Positions 46,491-56,314 of a stretch of DNA of 64,000 nt are shown in pieces. Under the pieces are notes generated by a model. That model saw only the letters and a program-made list of their open reading frames with translations, did not search any database and had not been told where the DNA came from. The DNA is from Arenibacter nanhaiticus (GTDB taxonomy: Bacteria > Bacteroidota > Bacteroidia > Flavobacteriales > Flavobacteriaceae). The DNA lies in assembly GCF_900141935.1 (NCBI RefSeq), contig NZ_FQYX01000007.1:62001-126000 (forward strand), read 5' to 3'. The translations under genes and the position numbers were made by a program. The stretch's first letter is position 1. Each line of letters opens with the position of its first letter.

Positions 46491-48809
46491 TTGTTGAAAA
46501 GATTATTGATATTCGGATGTTGGTGCCTACCCTTTCTTCTATTTTGGAGCAGGGCATGGGGTCAGGAATATGATGGTCTTTCCGAGGAAGAAAAATGGGA
46601 ATTGCGCTTGCAGTCGCATTTACTTGTCGATATAGATAAAATTACACCTTCCAATGTACCCGTGCTACTAGAGCGAAAAGCTCCGATAGCGCTGCTAGTC
46701 CATCAGGATTCTAAAAAACAGGAAGAACTTATAGCAACTATTGCTGCCCAACACAAGGACCTAGTGATATTATACGATATGGATACTTGTGAGGAGCTCG
46801 GCTCGAGCTATAACCTCATTAAAATCCCCAAGAATATTATTGAAAGCCTAGTCGTAAGTGCCAAGACTCGGGACACGGTTTTACCCATGTTCAAAACAGC
46901 CATGGAATTAGGACTCATTACGGTCGAAAAGGCCAGTAGTCTTAAGGATAGTACCTTGTTCAATATTTGGAAAAATTCTGGTCGAAAACCTACTTTTGTT
47001 CAAGTAGCACCAGAACTGCTCGCGTCGGCAGACAGTCTGGTAGGTGCGCTCAACGCAACAAGAAAGGTGTATGGGACCCTAAAATCTAAAGAAGGGCTAT
47101 TGTACAATGTAAGCTTCAAGGATAAAAAAGATATTCTTGTTCAAGGCCTGTTTAGTTTTCCACTTTCTAAACAGAATAGTTTGCCGGTCTTTATTCCCCA
47201 TAAGCCTGGGTATTATTTCTCTCCGGATATAATTATTACGACTCCCGAAAATCGTGATAATATTAAAGAATTTGTTGGCTTTCCCCTGGATTTCGAATAC
47301 GGGCTTACCGATCATTTTAGTTTTGATACCGCCGTTAAAAATACTATTAGAAAAAATGATAGGGAGATTTTATCCAATAATATTAAGGTGTACAATGATC
47401 CTGTTCGGGGTACCGTGGGATATCTAAGTGAAGGAGCCTTTGTCGATGCCGGAATAAACAGCCGAGGTTCCTTGCAGGGGAGTTTTACAATTTCGGGATG
47501 GATTAAACCAACGGAACTAAGCAATAACAATAGTATTTTAGGAAAGGGCGATAATTTTGTGCTGAAACTTCATAAGGGATATTTAACCTTTACCATGGCC
47601 GGTGTGAAGGATTATATTTCCAATACTTCGAAAGTTCCCTTAAATGAGTGGACCCATGTGGGCTTGGTGCATTCCAAGGTAAAGGATGAACTTTATTTTT
47701 ACCTCAATGGAAAGCAAACCGATAAAATTAAATTAATAGAAAATTACGATACTTCCGACTTCAATATTTTAATAGGTAGCAACCTTTGGCAAGAATTTTT
47801 TACGGGCTATATCACCGATATCAAGATTTGGGAACGAGAACTGAATGCCGACGAAATTCAAAAGGACTTTGAGAACACAAGTGCCAACGGATTTTCATAC
47901 AACTATTACCTTCTGATTGTAGGTTTGGGCCTAATCGCAGTTTTCGGTTTTATAGGGTATAGGGTTTTTAACAGATTCAATACATTACCGCGTAAACCTA
48001 CTATAACACCCCAGGAGATTGTTGAAAAACCTGTGGAAATGGTGTCTGTGAAGCAAGATGTCCAGGAAAAAATTCTTTGTTTTGGCGCTCTTCGTATTCT
48101 TACCGCCGAGGGTGAAGATGTTGCTAAAAAGCTTTCGCCCAAACTTAAGCAACTCTTTGTTGTAGTGTTATTAAACAGCATTGAGGGCAAAAAAGGAATC
48201 ACTACTAAAAAATTGACCGAATTGCTATGGCCTGGAATGAGTGTTCAGGAGGCCAAGAATACCAGAGGGACCAATATTCAGAATTTAAGGGCTATTCTTT
48301 CTGCCAGTACAGGGATACTATTAAGCTTTAAGGATAAATCCTGGATGTTAGAATTAGGAGATAATAGCTATTGCGATTACCAAAGGGTTCAAAAATTTAT
48401 AGAAGAACTAGGCCAGGGAAGTTTTCAAAAAGAGGACTTAGAGAAGCAATTGCCCTCTTTTTTTAACATTTTAAAAGAAGATCGATTTTTAACCAATATC
48501 AAGGATTCGTGGTTCGATCCTTTTTTAGAACGATTTAGCCACCAAATTATTGAGGTTTGTACGGACTTATCTGCTGTTTTGGAGATCGATGACCACGCAG
48601 CAGTTTTATATGACCTTGCCAAAGTGATGTATCTCTATGATGAGCTGAATGAAACAGCTCTTAAAATAAAACTTCAAATTTTAATCAAGCAAGGTAAACT
48701 TAGCTTAGCTCGCAAGGTGTATAATAATTTTACGAAACTGTATGAAGAGTTATACGGTGATTCATATCTGGTTAGGTTTGAAGACGTAGTGGCCAATGAA
48801 CCCGTATAG
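46491..48809 (+). CDS. Membrane-anchored one-component regulator: periplasmic LamG domain, TM, cytosolic SARP-like DNA-binding domain
   Basis: The 772-residue protein starts at a TTG (46491 or 46494; no early ATG) that opens directly into a signal sequence (LLIFGCWCLPFLLFW, cleavage near 24). Residues 25-300 are an unclassified periplasmic region. About 305-455 form a LamG/concanavalin-like jellyroll (FTISGWIKP; WTHVGLVHS; YFYLNGK; GYITDIKIWERELNADEI). A single membrane helix lies at about 470-490. Residues 525-625 resemble a winged helix of the SARP/OmpR class (LSPKLKQLFVVVLLN; KKLTELLWPGMS), and 626-772 are helical like BTAD. I infer that an extracellular glycan signal controls transcription, probably of the following genes. 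Confidence 0.78.
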   Translation: MLKRLLIFGCWCLPFLLFWSRAWGQEYDGLSEEEKWELRLQSHLLVDIDKITPSNVPVLLERKAPIALLVHQDSKKQEELIATIAAQHKDLVILYDMDTCEELGSSYNLIKIPKNIIESLVVSAKTRDTVLPMFKTAMELGLITVEKASSLKDSTLFNIWKNSGRKPTFVQVAPELLASADSLVGALNATRKVYGTLKSKEGLLYNVSFKDKKDILVQGLFSFPLSKQNSLPVFIPHKPGYYFSPDIIITTPENRDNIKEFVGFPLDFEYGLTDHFSFDTAVKNTIRKNDREILSNNIKVYNDPVRGTVGYLSEGAFVDAGINSRGSLQGSFTISGWIKPTELSNNNSILGKGDNFVLKLHKGYLTFTMAGVKDYISNTSKVPLNEWTHVGLVHSKVKDELYFYLNGKQTDKIKLIENYDTSDFNILIGSNLWQEFFTGYITDIKIWERELNADEIQKDFENTSANGFSYNYYLLIVGLGLIAVFGFIGYRVFNRFNTLPRKPTITPQEIVEKPVEMVSVKQDVQEKILCFGALRILTAEGEDVAKKLSPKLKQLFVVVLLNSIEGKKGITTKKLTELLWPGMSVQEAKNTRGTNIQNLRAILSASTGILLSFKDKSWMLELGDNSYCDYQRVQKFIEELGQGSFQKEDLEKQLPSFFNILKEDRFLTNIKDSWFDPFLERFSHQIIEVCTDLSAVLEIDDHAAVLYDLAKVMYLYDELNETALKIKLQILIKQGKLSLARKVYNNFTKLYEELYGDSYLVRFEDVVANEPV

Positions 48810-48856
48810 AATCCGGTAGCATTATTTTTTTCTTTAAATACCCTTATTTTAAAAGT

Positions 48857-48893
48857 ATTACCCCAAACATTACCCCTTTTTTTACGCATTACC
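48857..48893 (+). promoter_or_regulatory. ATTACC(CC) direct repeats upstream of the oxidoreductase/DUF1080 genes
   Basis: ATTACCCC occurs at 48857-48864 and 48869-48876, and ATTACC at 48888-48893, with start-to-start distances of 12 and 19 bp. They end 8 bp before a TTG (48902-48904) that may pair with TATTTAAT (48923-48930) as a weak promoter. SARP-type activators bind short direct repeats just upstream of the -35 region, so this is a plausible operator for the regulator encoded next door. That link is inference. Confidence 0.5.
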
Positions 48894-48951
48894 ATCTTTC
48901 TTTGTTAAGAAATACATCAAATTATTTAATAATACCATAGAATATATTTTA

Positions 48952-50220
48952 ATGAAGAAAAATTCAACTGGCCGTAGGGATTTCGTAAGAAAATCGTTAG
49001 TGGCAGCTGCAGGAATCAGCATTATTCCAAGACATGTTATGGGGGGCACGAATTTTATTCCTCCTAGTGATCAATTGACCAAGGCTGTAATTGGTGTTGG
49101 TGGAATGGGGCAGGGTCACCTGACATATGAAGGAACAAGGTTGTTGGCTATTTGTGATGCCGATGGAAACCATTTGGCCAATACCCTTAAGAAAGTAGGT
49201 AGTGGGGTAACCGGATACAGAGATTTTCGTGAGGTCTTACAAAGACCCGATATTGATATAGTTCATATTGCAACTCCTCCGCATTGGCACGGGCTTATGT
49301 CTATTATGGCCGCAGAGGCAGGAAAAGACGTATGGTGTGAAAAACCGATGACCAGAACCATAGGGGAAGGTAAAAAGGTAGTCGAGGCCATGGCATTGCA
49401 TGGAAAAATGTTCCGTTTAAATACTTGGTTCCGTTTTAAAGATAATTTTTACGGAATGGGAACCCCAGTTAAGAAACTTAAAAAAGTGGTCGATAGCGGT
49501 GCCTTGGGTTGGCCGTTGAAAGTAACCATTAGTGGGGTTACTGGGTTTAACTGGAAGTTTTACTGGGTAGGGAAAGAAAACTTGACCCCTCAGCCAGTTC
49601 CGGCACAATTAGACTATAATATGTGGCTAGGGCCAGCACCGGAAAAACCTTATAACCCACATAGAGTACACGGTACCTTTAGAGGTTATTGGGATTATGA
49701 TGGGGGTGGATTAGGTGATATGGGACAGCACTATATAGACCCTGTCCAGTATTTCTTGGGAAAAGACAATACCAGTCCTGTAAAGGTTGAGGTCGATGCG
49801 CCACAACAACATTATGACGCTATTGGTACATGGAGAAAAATTACCTATACCTATGCTGATGGGTGTCAGATAATTTTAGACGGAGAAAATAAGGATAAGG
49901 ACGCGGCCTATATCGAAGGTCCCAATGGAAAAATATACAACGGATTTAAATCGACTATCCCTAATATAGAAGGACTGATCGATAGTATGCCAGATCCGGA
50001 AGAACAAATTACCTTGTTCTCGGAATCTGTAAAAACCCGTCAAAAATTTGCTCTTAATGAAGAAAACGGCCACCGTTCCGCAACTGTGGTGAATATGGGG
50101 ATTATTGCACTTCGTTTAGGAAGAACGTTAGAATTTGACCCTGTTAAGCAAGAATTCATCAACGATGAAGAGGCAAACAGATTAATAGATCAACCAATGA
50201 GGGCCTCTTGGGCTTATTAA
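48952..50220 (+). CDS. Tat-exported Gfo/Idh/MocA family oxidoreductase
   Basis: The 422-residue protein has a twin-arginine signal (GRRDFVRKSLVAAAG, RR at 8-9), so it should be folded with its cofactor and exported. The Rossmann motif is VIGVGGMGQG (near 47), the catalytic lysine lies in CEKPMTR (129-135), and the substrate domain holds GGGLGDMGQHYIDPV near 251. Exported members of this family in Bacteroidota are proposed to oxidise or reduce sugars at C3. It lies 22 bp before a DUF1080 protein gene, and DUF1080 domains are now named 3-keto-disaccharide hydrolases, which supports a 3-keto-glycoside role. Confidence 0.88.
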   Translation: MKKNSTGRRDFVRKSLVAAAGISIIPRHVMGGTNFIPPSDQLTKAVIGVGGMGQGHLTYEGTRLLAICDADGNHLANTLKKVGSGVTGYRDFREVLQRPDIDIVHIATPPHWHGLMSIMAAEAGKDVWCEKPMTRTIGEGKKVVEAMALHGKMFRLNTWFRFKDNFYGMGTPVKKLKKVVDSGALGWPLKVTISGVTGFNWKFYWVGKENLTPQPVPAQLDYNMWLGPAPEKPYNPHRVHGTFRGYWDYDGGGLGDMGQHYIDPVQYFLGKDNTSPVKVEVDAPQQHYDAIGTWRKITYTYADGCQIILDGENKDKDAAYIEGPNGKIYNGFKSTIPNIEGLIDSMPDPEEQITLFSESVKTRQKFALNEENGHRSATVVNMGIIALRLGRTLEFDPVKQEFINDEEANRLIDQPMRASWAY

Positions 50221-50242
50221 TTAAAATTAAAGAATACTAAAA

Positions 50243-53200
50243 ATGAATACACTATATAAAAAGCTATCTGTGCTTTTGCTATTTATAGGCGCCTTTGCCA
50301 TGAATGCCCAGGACAATAGAACGTTGGATACTAAGGTAGCCGATATATTAGCACAATTGCCGACAGAAGATTTGGAACATTCTGATCGATTGATGCAAGA
50401 AATCATTGATTTGGGTACCGATGGGGTACTTAAATTTTCTGATATGTTAATACCCTTAGGAAGCGGTGATGACACCAAGGCTCGTTACGCCATGCAGAGT
50501 GTAGCGGTGTACAGTGGAGGAACCCAGGCTATAATTAAAGAAGGTGTTGTAGAAAAGGCCATATTAAAGGCTTTGGAAAAAGCTTCAAACGAAGAGGTAA
50601 AGACCTTTTTGATCGATCGCCTGATGTTTTGTGGTACCAATGCTAGTATTGTTGCCTTAAAAAACTACCTATCCCAAGAAGCCTTGTTTCATCCTGCACT
50701 AGCTGCCCTAACCTCTATTGGGACCAATGAAGCCGCTGCAGCAATCTTAAATGCCGTAAAAGGTGCCGATAGCCATAAACAAGCCTCCTTGGTAGATGCT
50801 TTAGGAGAATTAAAATATGCTGCAGGTGAAACCGTACTTAAGGAATTGGCTGCTTCGTCATCAAAAACGGTACAGCAAAAAGCCATAATGGCCTTGGCCA
50901 ATATTGCTGGGGTAAGTTCTTATGAGGTATTGGCGAATGCTGTTGAAAATTCTAATTATAACTTGGATGATACCAATAGTGTTTTGGCCTTTATCCATTA
51001 TGGGAATAGGTTGCAAGAAGAAGGCAATAAGGCGCTTAGTACAACGATAGCCAATGCTTTGTTGAAGAACTGCAAGGACGAAGAACAATTGCATTTTAGA
51101 TCAGCTGGGGTTCATATACTAGCTGCAAACGATGGCAAGGGAATAACTAAAACCTTATTGAAGGAGGCTAAAAACAAGGATAGCAAGTATGTTGGAGCAG
51201 TATTGGATGCGGCTTCTGACCAACTTGGGTATGCGGAAGTGGCCAAATGGACCAAATTGTACAAGAAATCTAGTGCCGATATCAAACCACTGGTTATTAG
51301 AATGTTGCAAACAAGGGAAGATGCCGTGGTTTTTGAAAAGGTAATTTTAAAAGCCTTAAATGATAAGCATTCCAATGTTAGAGTGGCAGGGATAAAAGCC
51401 TTGGCATATCAAGATAAAGTAAAGGCCTTGCCAGAGTTGTTCAAAAGCTTACGAAAAGCTTCGACTAGTGAGGAATTTTCTGCCCTTGAAGGAACCTTTT
51501 TAAGAGTTGTAGATGCCAAGGATAATGAGTTATTGGCTTTTCAATTGAACAAGGTTGCCGAAGATGCAAAAGTAGTTCTAGTAAATGTTTTGGCTGCTCG
51601 TAACGCAAATAATCAATTCGATGCTCTTTTGGGACTTGTCAACAAAGGAAGTGATAAGGTAGATGCCGCTATTTACAAGGCATTACCGTCGATAGCTACA
51701 GGAAATAACTTGTCCGATTTAATGGTCCTTTTAGGGAAAACGGAAAAGGAAGAATACATAGAAAACAACCAAAGGGCTATCCTAAACGTGCTTAATGGAA
51801 GTGATAGCGATTTTTCAGGAAAAATCCTTTCAACTTATGAAAGTGCAGAAGATAAATCTAAGTTATTGCCAATTTTAGCGGCTTTGAGTTCAGAGGAAGC
51901 CTTAAAGATGGTTTCGGATCGACTTTCTACAGGAAATAAAAATGAAAAGGCATTGGCCTTAAAAGCCTTGACGAATTGGAAAAACAACGATGCTATCCCT
52001 TATTTGTTCGAAACTGCAAAAAATGGATCAGACAATGAAATCCGTAAAAAGGCGTTTGGAAACTACCTGACCAAGGTGGTAAGGTCTAATTACCCAGATG
52101 ATCAAAAATTACTTTTGGTGCGTAAAATAATGCCAGAAGCTACAAATGTACAGGAGAAGAAGCAAGTGCTTATGGCAGCACAAAACATAAAGACCTTCCT
52201 TTCTTTGGTGTTCGTTTCAGAGTATTTGGACGACCAGGAATTGTTGACTACCGCTTCAAATGCAGCGATAGCTATAGCGCTGCCAACACCAGGTGTTAAA
52301 AATGGTTTGAGTGGCGATGTTGTTAGGGATATCGTTTCCAGAAGTGTCGACAACCTTACTGGTCCGGACAGCCAATATATAAAGATTGATGTTAAAGAGT
52401 TTTTGGATAAGATGCCAAACGATAAAGGGTTTGTCTCTATTTTCAATGGAAAGGATTTTACAGGCTGGGAAGGATTGGTAGCAAACCCAATAGCACGTTC
52501 TAAAATGTCCGCTTCTAAATTGGCAAGGGAACAGGCTAAGGCCAATGCACAAATGATGGAAGATTGGTATATAAAAGACGGCGTTATTGGCTTTAAAGGA
52601 GAAGGATATAATAACATATGTACTGTAAAAGATTACGGCGATTTTGAAATGTTGGTCGATTGGAAGATTACCAATGGAGGGGATAGCGGTATTTATCTAA
52701 GAGGTACTCCCCAAGTTCAAATTTGGGACGTCGCTTTGGTAGAAGTAGGTGCTCAGGTAGGATCCGGTGGATTGTACAATAACCAAAAACACGAAAGTAA
52801 ACCTTTGCAAGTAGCCGATAACCCGGTTAATGAATGGAATACCTTCCGTATTAAAATGGTAGGCGATAGGGTAACCGTTCATTTAAACGGAGTATTGGTA
52901 ACCGATAACGTGGTTATGGATAACTATTGGGATCGTACACAGGCAATTTTCGCTAAGGAAGCTATAGAACTTCAGGCACATGGTGAAGATCTAGGATTTA
53001 GGAATATATACGTTAGAGAAATTAGCTCTGGTGACGACCAATTGACGCAAGCCGAAAAGAAGGAGGGTTTCAAATCCTTATTAGGAGGAAAAGATCTTGA
53101 TCATTGGATAGGGAATAAAACAGATTATATCGTAGAAAACAATGAGTTGTTGGTGAAGCCAAAACAAGGTGGACACGGTAATTTGTACACGGCAGAGGAA

Positions 53201-53644
53201 TATTCTGATTTTGTTTTTAGATTCGATTTTAAACTAACTCCCGGTGCCAATAACGGATTGGGAATTCATGCTCCTTTAGAAGGTGATGTTGCCTATATGG
53301 GGAAAGAATTGCAGATCTTGGATAATACTGCCCAGATTTATGCCAATTTGGACGATCACCAATATCACGGATCTGTGTACGGTATAATGGCCGCTAAAAG
53401 AGGGGCGCTTAATCCGGTAGGAGAATGGAACAGCCAAGAGGTTATTGTAAAGGACGATCAGATTAAAATTACCCTGAACGGAAAAGTTATTCTTGATGGT
53501 AATATTAAGGAAGCTACTAAAAACGGTACTTTAGATAAGAAAGATCATCCAGGTTTGTTGAGAAGCAAAGGTCATATTGCATTTTTGGGACATGGATCGG
53601 AATTAGCCTTCCGTAATATAAGAATCAAAGACCTAAGTAAGTAG
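50243..53644 (+). CDS. Secreted HEAT-repeat protein with two DUF1080 (3-keto-disaccharide hydrolase-like) domains
   Basis: This 1133-residue protein has a Sec signal (LSVLLLFIGAFAMNAQ, cleavage near 22). Residues 35-700 are repeated two-helix HEAT/armadillo-like units (for example VRVAGIKALAYQDKVKALPEL). Two DUF1080 domains follow: about 725-905 (FVSIFNGKDFTGWEG to FRNIYVREI) and about 940-1133 (FKSLLGGKDLDHWIG to FRNIRIKDLSK). Both keep paired FNGKDxxxW- and FRNI-type ends. DUF1080 folds resemble GH16 jellyrolls and some cleave 3-keto-glycosides. The HEAT scaffold may hold partners or glycans. It is coupled to the oxidoreductase gene by a 22-bp gap. Confidence 0.85.
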   Translation: MNTLYKKLSVLLLFIGAFAMNAQDNRTLDTKVADILAQLPTEDLEHSDRLMQEIIDLGTDGVLKFSDMLIPLGSGDDTKARYAMQSVAVYSGGTQAIIKEGVVEKAILKALEKASNEEVKTFLIDRLMFCGTNASIVALKNYLSQEALFHPALAALTSIGTNEAAAAILNAVKGADSHKQASLVDALGELKYAAGETVLKELAASSSKTVQQKAIMALANIAGVSSYEVLANAVENSNYNLDDTNSVLAFIHYGNRLQEEGNKALSTTIANALLKNCKDEEQLHFRSAGVHILAANDGKGITKTLLKEAKNKDSKYVGAVLDAASDQLGYAEVAKWTKLYKKSSADIKPLVIRMLQTREDAVVFEKVILKALNDKHSNVRVAGIKALAYQDKVKALPELFKSLRKASTSEEFSALEGTFLRVVDAKDNELLAFQLNKVAEDAKVVLVNVLAARNANNQFDALLGLVNKGSDKVDAAIYKALPSIATGNNLSDLMVLLGKTEKEEYIENNQRAILNVLNGSDSDFSGKILSTYESAEDKSKLLPILAALSSEEALKMVSDRLSTGNKNEKALALKALTNWKNNDAIPYLFETAKNGSDNEIRKKAFGNYLTKVVRSNYPDDQKLLLVRKIMPEATNVQEKKQVLMAAQNIKTFLSLVFVSEYLDDQELLTTASNAAIAIALPTPGVKNGLSGDVVRDIVSRSVDNLTGPDSQYIKIDVKEFLDKMPNDKGFVSIFNGKDFTGWEGLVANPIARSKMSASKLAREQAKANAQMMEDWYIKDGVIGFKGEGYNNICTVKDYGDFEMLVDWKITNGGDSGIYLRGTPQVQIWDVALVEVGAQVGSGGLYNNQKHESKPLQVADNPVNEWNTFRIKMVGDRVTVHLNGVLVTDNVVMDNYWDRTQAIFAKEAIELQAHGEDLGFRNIYVREISSGDDQLTQAEKKEGFKSLLGGKDLDHWIGNKTDYIVENNELLVKPKQGGHGNLYTAEEYSDFVFRFDFKLTPGANNGLGIHAPLEGDVAYMGKELQILDNTAQIYANLDDHQYHGSVYGIMAAKRGALNPVGEWNSQEVIVKDDQIKITLNGKVILDGNIKEATKNGTLDKKDHPGLLRSKGHIAFLGHGSELAFRNIRIKDLSK

Positions 53645-53667
53645 TACTTAAAACTGTCTTTTTTGAA

Positions 53668-53716
53668 GTCGGAAGTTTTGGATGGCAATATCGCAAAGCT
53701 TCCGACTTTTTATTTT
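53668..53716 (+). terminator. Terminator after the DUF1080 gene
   Basis: GTCGGAAG (53668-53675) pairs with CTTCCGAC (53699-53706) around a 23-nt loop, followed by TTTTTATTTT. It closes the oxidoreductase-DUF1080 transcript; the minus-strand receptor gene ends 43 bp further on. Confidence 0.75.
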
Positions 53717-53758
53717 AAATAGATGTTATCTGGTTTTTATAAGCATTACTATATTCTT

Positions 53759-56314
53759 TTAAAACTTCAACCTAAAACTAACATTTGGGGTGATCCCCAG
53801 CGAAATCCTTTCTACAGTTTCAATCTCATCGTTCTCATTGATCCGGTAATAGGTATTTAAAAGATTCCGTCTGTTCAACAGATTCAATACCGAGATGCCC
53901 ATGGAAGATTTAATGCCTTTCCCGAGCGTGAAGCCGTAAACAAAAGAACTGTCTATTCGCAGGTAATCTGGTAGCCTACTGCTGTTGGGGGATTCGTAAT
54001 TAATTTTGTTGGGAAAAATACCCAAGTCTATAATGTTATCCTTTTGTTGCGGTTTTGTATATGGCTTTCCCGTGTGGTAATTGGCGCCTAAACCAAATTT
54101 AAATTTTTTATAGGTATAGGTTCCAGCAAAAGTAATGGTGTGCCTTATGTCTAGATTGTTCGGGAATTTGTTGGGGCTTATATCCTTAAAGGTATAGGTA
54201 TTGTCATTAAAGGAATAACTGAACCAAGTACTGTATTTATTCGTTTTTTTGTTGATTAAGAACTCTATTCCCTTTACGTCATAGCTGCCTATTTCTCCAT
54301 TGAATTGGTCTTCGTTTTGGAAGCCTTGTGTTGCCGTGCTAATACCGGTTACCTCTTTATAGAAAGCTTCAATTCCTATGTACAAGCTTCTTCTATCGTA
54401 ATTAAGGCCAAAGGACGCTTGTTTGCTTTTGGTGATAGGCAAGTATTTTTCGTCCGAGAGTATCCAACGACGTTTTTCTATTCCTAAGAAATTCTGTTCC
54501 AAATCTATGATTTGGTTCGTAGTCTGACTCTTGTATTCTCCCAAAATATCGGCTCTGAAAAAGGGCGCTAATAAAACATTGATATTTAATCGGGGCTCTA
54601 AAATAAATTTGGTAAAGGTGTTGAGGTTTTCTATATAATTTAAACGCGCTCCTGCACGGGCGACTAATTTTCTATTGTCGCTCTGGTAGGCCAATTCGGA
54701 AAATAGGGCATGGGTGCGGATTACCCCTTTAATATTGCTATTAAAAGGAGGTTGGGTAACATTTGCCGTGTTAGTGATACCTACTTCGTTAAATTGGTAG
54801 CCGTTTAACCAATTCAGGTTTTGCCATAGCTGGTAATGGGTGTTTAATTTAATACCGGTTTCTAAAACGAGGTTATTTTGGAATAACTGTTGGGATTCCG
54901 AGGAGGTGTTTTGGGCATCTAGGTTGTAGCGGGTATAAAAAACAGCTAATGAGCTGCCTAGTCCAGGCGTCCATTGGCTATCTAGGCTTCCCCCAAAAGA
55001 TAGGTTGGTCTGGTCTAAAAGACTCTTACTTTCGCTAGTATTGGATTTTTCGGAATATTGTAAATTGTTGTCAAGGGTAATAAAATTGAGCCTTATTTTT
55101 TGTTTTTCATTGATGTCATAAAGTATTTTTCCCGTAAAATCGTAAAAGTAAAATTCTTCGTTCCTCACAATGTCTTGATCTTCTGAAGTACCGTTGTTTT
55201 CCTTGACTTCACTGTCTTGGAAAACCTTGTCAAAAAAACGGTTGTAAGTAGGGGTCTTGACAAAATCGGTGGTAGATCTTCTTGCCGAAAATTGTGCAGA
55301 AAGCTTGTTGGCAATAGGAATGTGTGCAAAGATATCACCACTGAGCAAATTAAATCCGGCTCCCCCTTCAAACGTTTTATTGACCTTATTTTTAGATTCC
55401 ATGGCGATGACACTGCTGACACCGTCGCCGTATTCTACACTTGTACCATTTTTTATAATGGTTACTTTTTCGGTCAAATAAGGATTAAAGGCAGAAATCA
55501 ACCCAAAAAAATGTCCGGTTTGATACATTTTAATACCGTCCCAAAGAACAAGGTTTTGGTCATTGGTACCTCCTCTGATATTGATGTCGGAGACAGTCTC
55601 GTCTACACTCTTTATGCCGGGCAGGGCCTGAATGGTCTGTAATACATCGGGTTCTATAAGTCCAGGCAAGATGCCAAATTCTTCAGTGTTTAAACTGATG
55701 CTAGCATCTTTTTGTTTGCTAAGTCCTTCTGTAAGATAGTTGTACACTATGACCTCGTTGAGTTCTTGGATGTTAGGACTCATTGTTACAGAACGGCAAG
55801 GACGTTGGGAAACATAGTCCTGGGCCTTTATATAAATGGTCTTGTAGCCAAGGTGCCTGATGGCTATATTGGCCTCTCTAGGGATTTCATGAAGGGTAAA
55901 CTGTCCCTCAAAATCGCTGATCCTGCGAATGCTACTGCCCATCACTTCTACCGTAGCATTGATAAGCGGATTGTTATCACTGATATCTACTAGAAAGGCG
56001 CAAATAGTGACCAGATTACGCTTCGATAGGGTGTAGTATCGATCATTGAGTTTCTTGATTTGTAGTTGGGTCTCATTACGGATCCCTTCTAAAATGGCCT
56101 CCAAGGATACTTTTTCCGGATCAATACGAATGCTTAGCGAAGCAAGGTCCTCATCGACATAAGAGAATTTAATATTAAAATCTTTCTCTAATTGCTGGAT
56201 GTATGGAATAAGCCCAATAGTGTTTTTTTGTATTTCTTGCGCCCTTCCGACCATGGAGAGAAAGAGCAGTAAACACAAAAAATAAAGACTACTGTATTTA
56301 GGGGGCTTTAGCAT
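53759..56314 (-). CDS. TonB-dependent receptor with STN signalling domain (FecA-like)
   Basis: I place the start at the ATG at 56314 (MLKPPKYSSLYF), giving 851 residues and a 17-bp overlap with the anti-sigma gene; a TTG at 56338 is less likely. After the signal (ending GRAQ) comes a secretin/TonB N-terminal domain (about 35-105, IQQLEKDFNIKFSYVDEDL), a carboxypeptidase-regulatory-like domain (about 107-190), the plug (SDINIRGGTNDQNLVLWDGIK in two stretches) and the barrel. The STN domain and the upstream sigma/anti-sigma genes indicate trans-envelope signalling. No SusD gene accompanies it. Confidence 0.92.
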   Translation of the reverse strand: MLKPPKYSSLYFLCLLLFLSMVGRAQEIQKNTIGLIPYIQQLEKDFNIKFSYVDEDLASLSIRIDPEKVSLEAILEGIRNETQLQIKKLNDRYYTLSKRNLVTICAFLVDISDNNPLINATVEVMGSSIRRISDFEGQFTLHEIPREANIAIRHLGYKTIYIKAQDYVSQRPCRSVTMSPNIQELNEVIVYNYLTEGLSKQKDASISLNTEEFGILPGLIEPDVLQTIQALPGIKSVDETVSDINIRGGTNDQNLVLWDGIKMYQTGHFFGLISAFNPYLTEKVTIIKNGTSVEYGDGVSSVIAMESKNKVNKTFEGGAGFNLLSGDIFAHIPIANKLSAQFSARRSTTDFVKTPTYNRFFDKVFQDSEVKENNGTSEDQDIVRNEEFYFYDFTGKILYDINEKQKIRLNFITLDNNLQYSEKSNTSESKSLLDQTNLSFGGSLDSQWTPGLGSSLAVFYTRYNLDAQNTSSESQQLFQNNLVLETGIKLNTHYQLWQNLNWLNGYQFNEVGITNTANVTQPPFNSNIKGVIRTHALFSELAYQSDNRKLVARAGARLNYIENLNTFTKFILEPRLNINVLLAPFFRADILGEYKSQTTNQIIDLEQNFLGIEKRRWILSDEKYLPITKSKQASFGLNYDRRSLYIGIEAFYKEVTGISTATQGFQNEDQFNGEIGSYDVKGIEFLINKKTNKYSTWFSYSFNDNTYTFKDISPNKFPNNLDIRHTITFAGTYTYKKFKFGLGANYHTGKPYTKPQQKDNIIDLGIFPNKINYESPNSSRLPDYLRIDSSFVYGFTLGKGIKSSMGISVLNLLNRRNLLNTYYRINENDEIETVERISLGITPNVSFRLKF

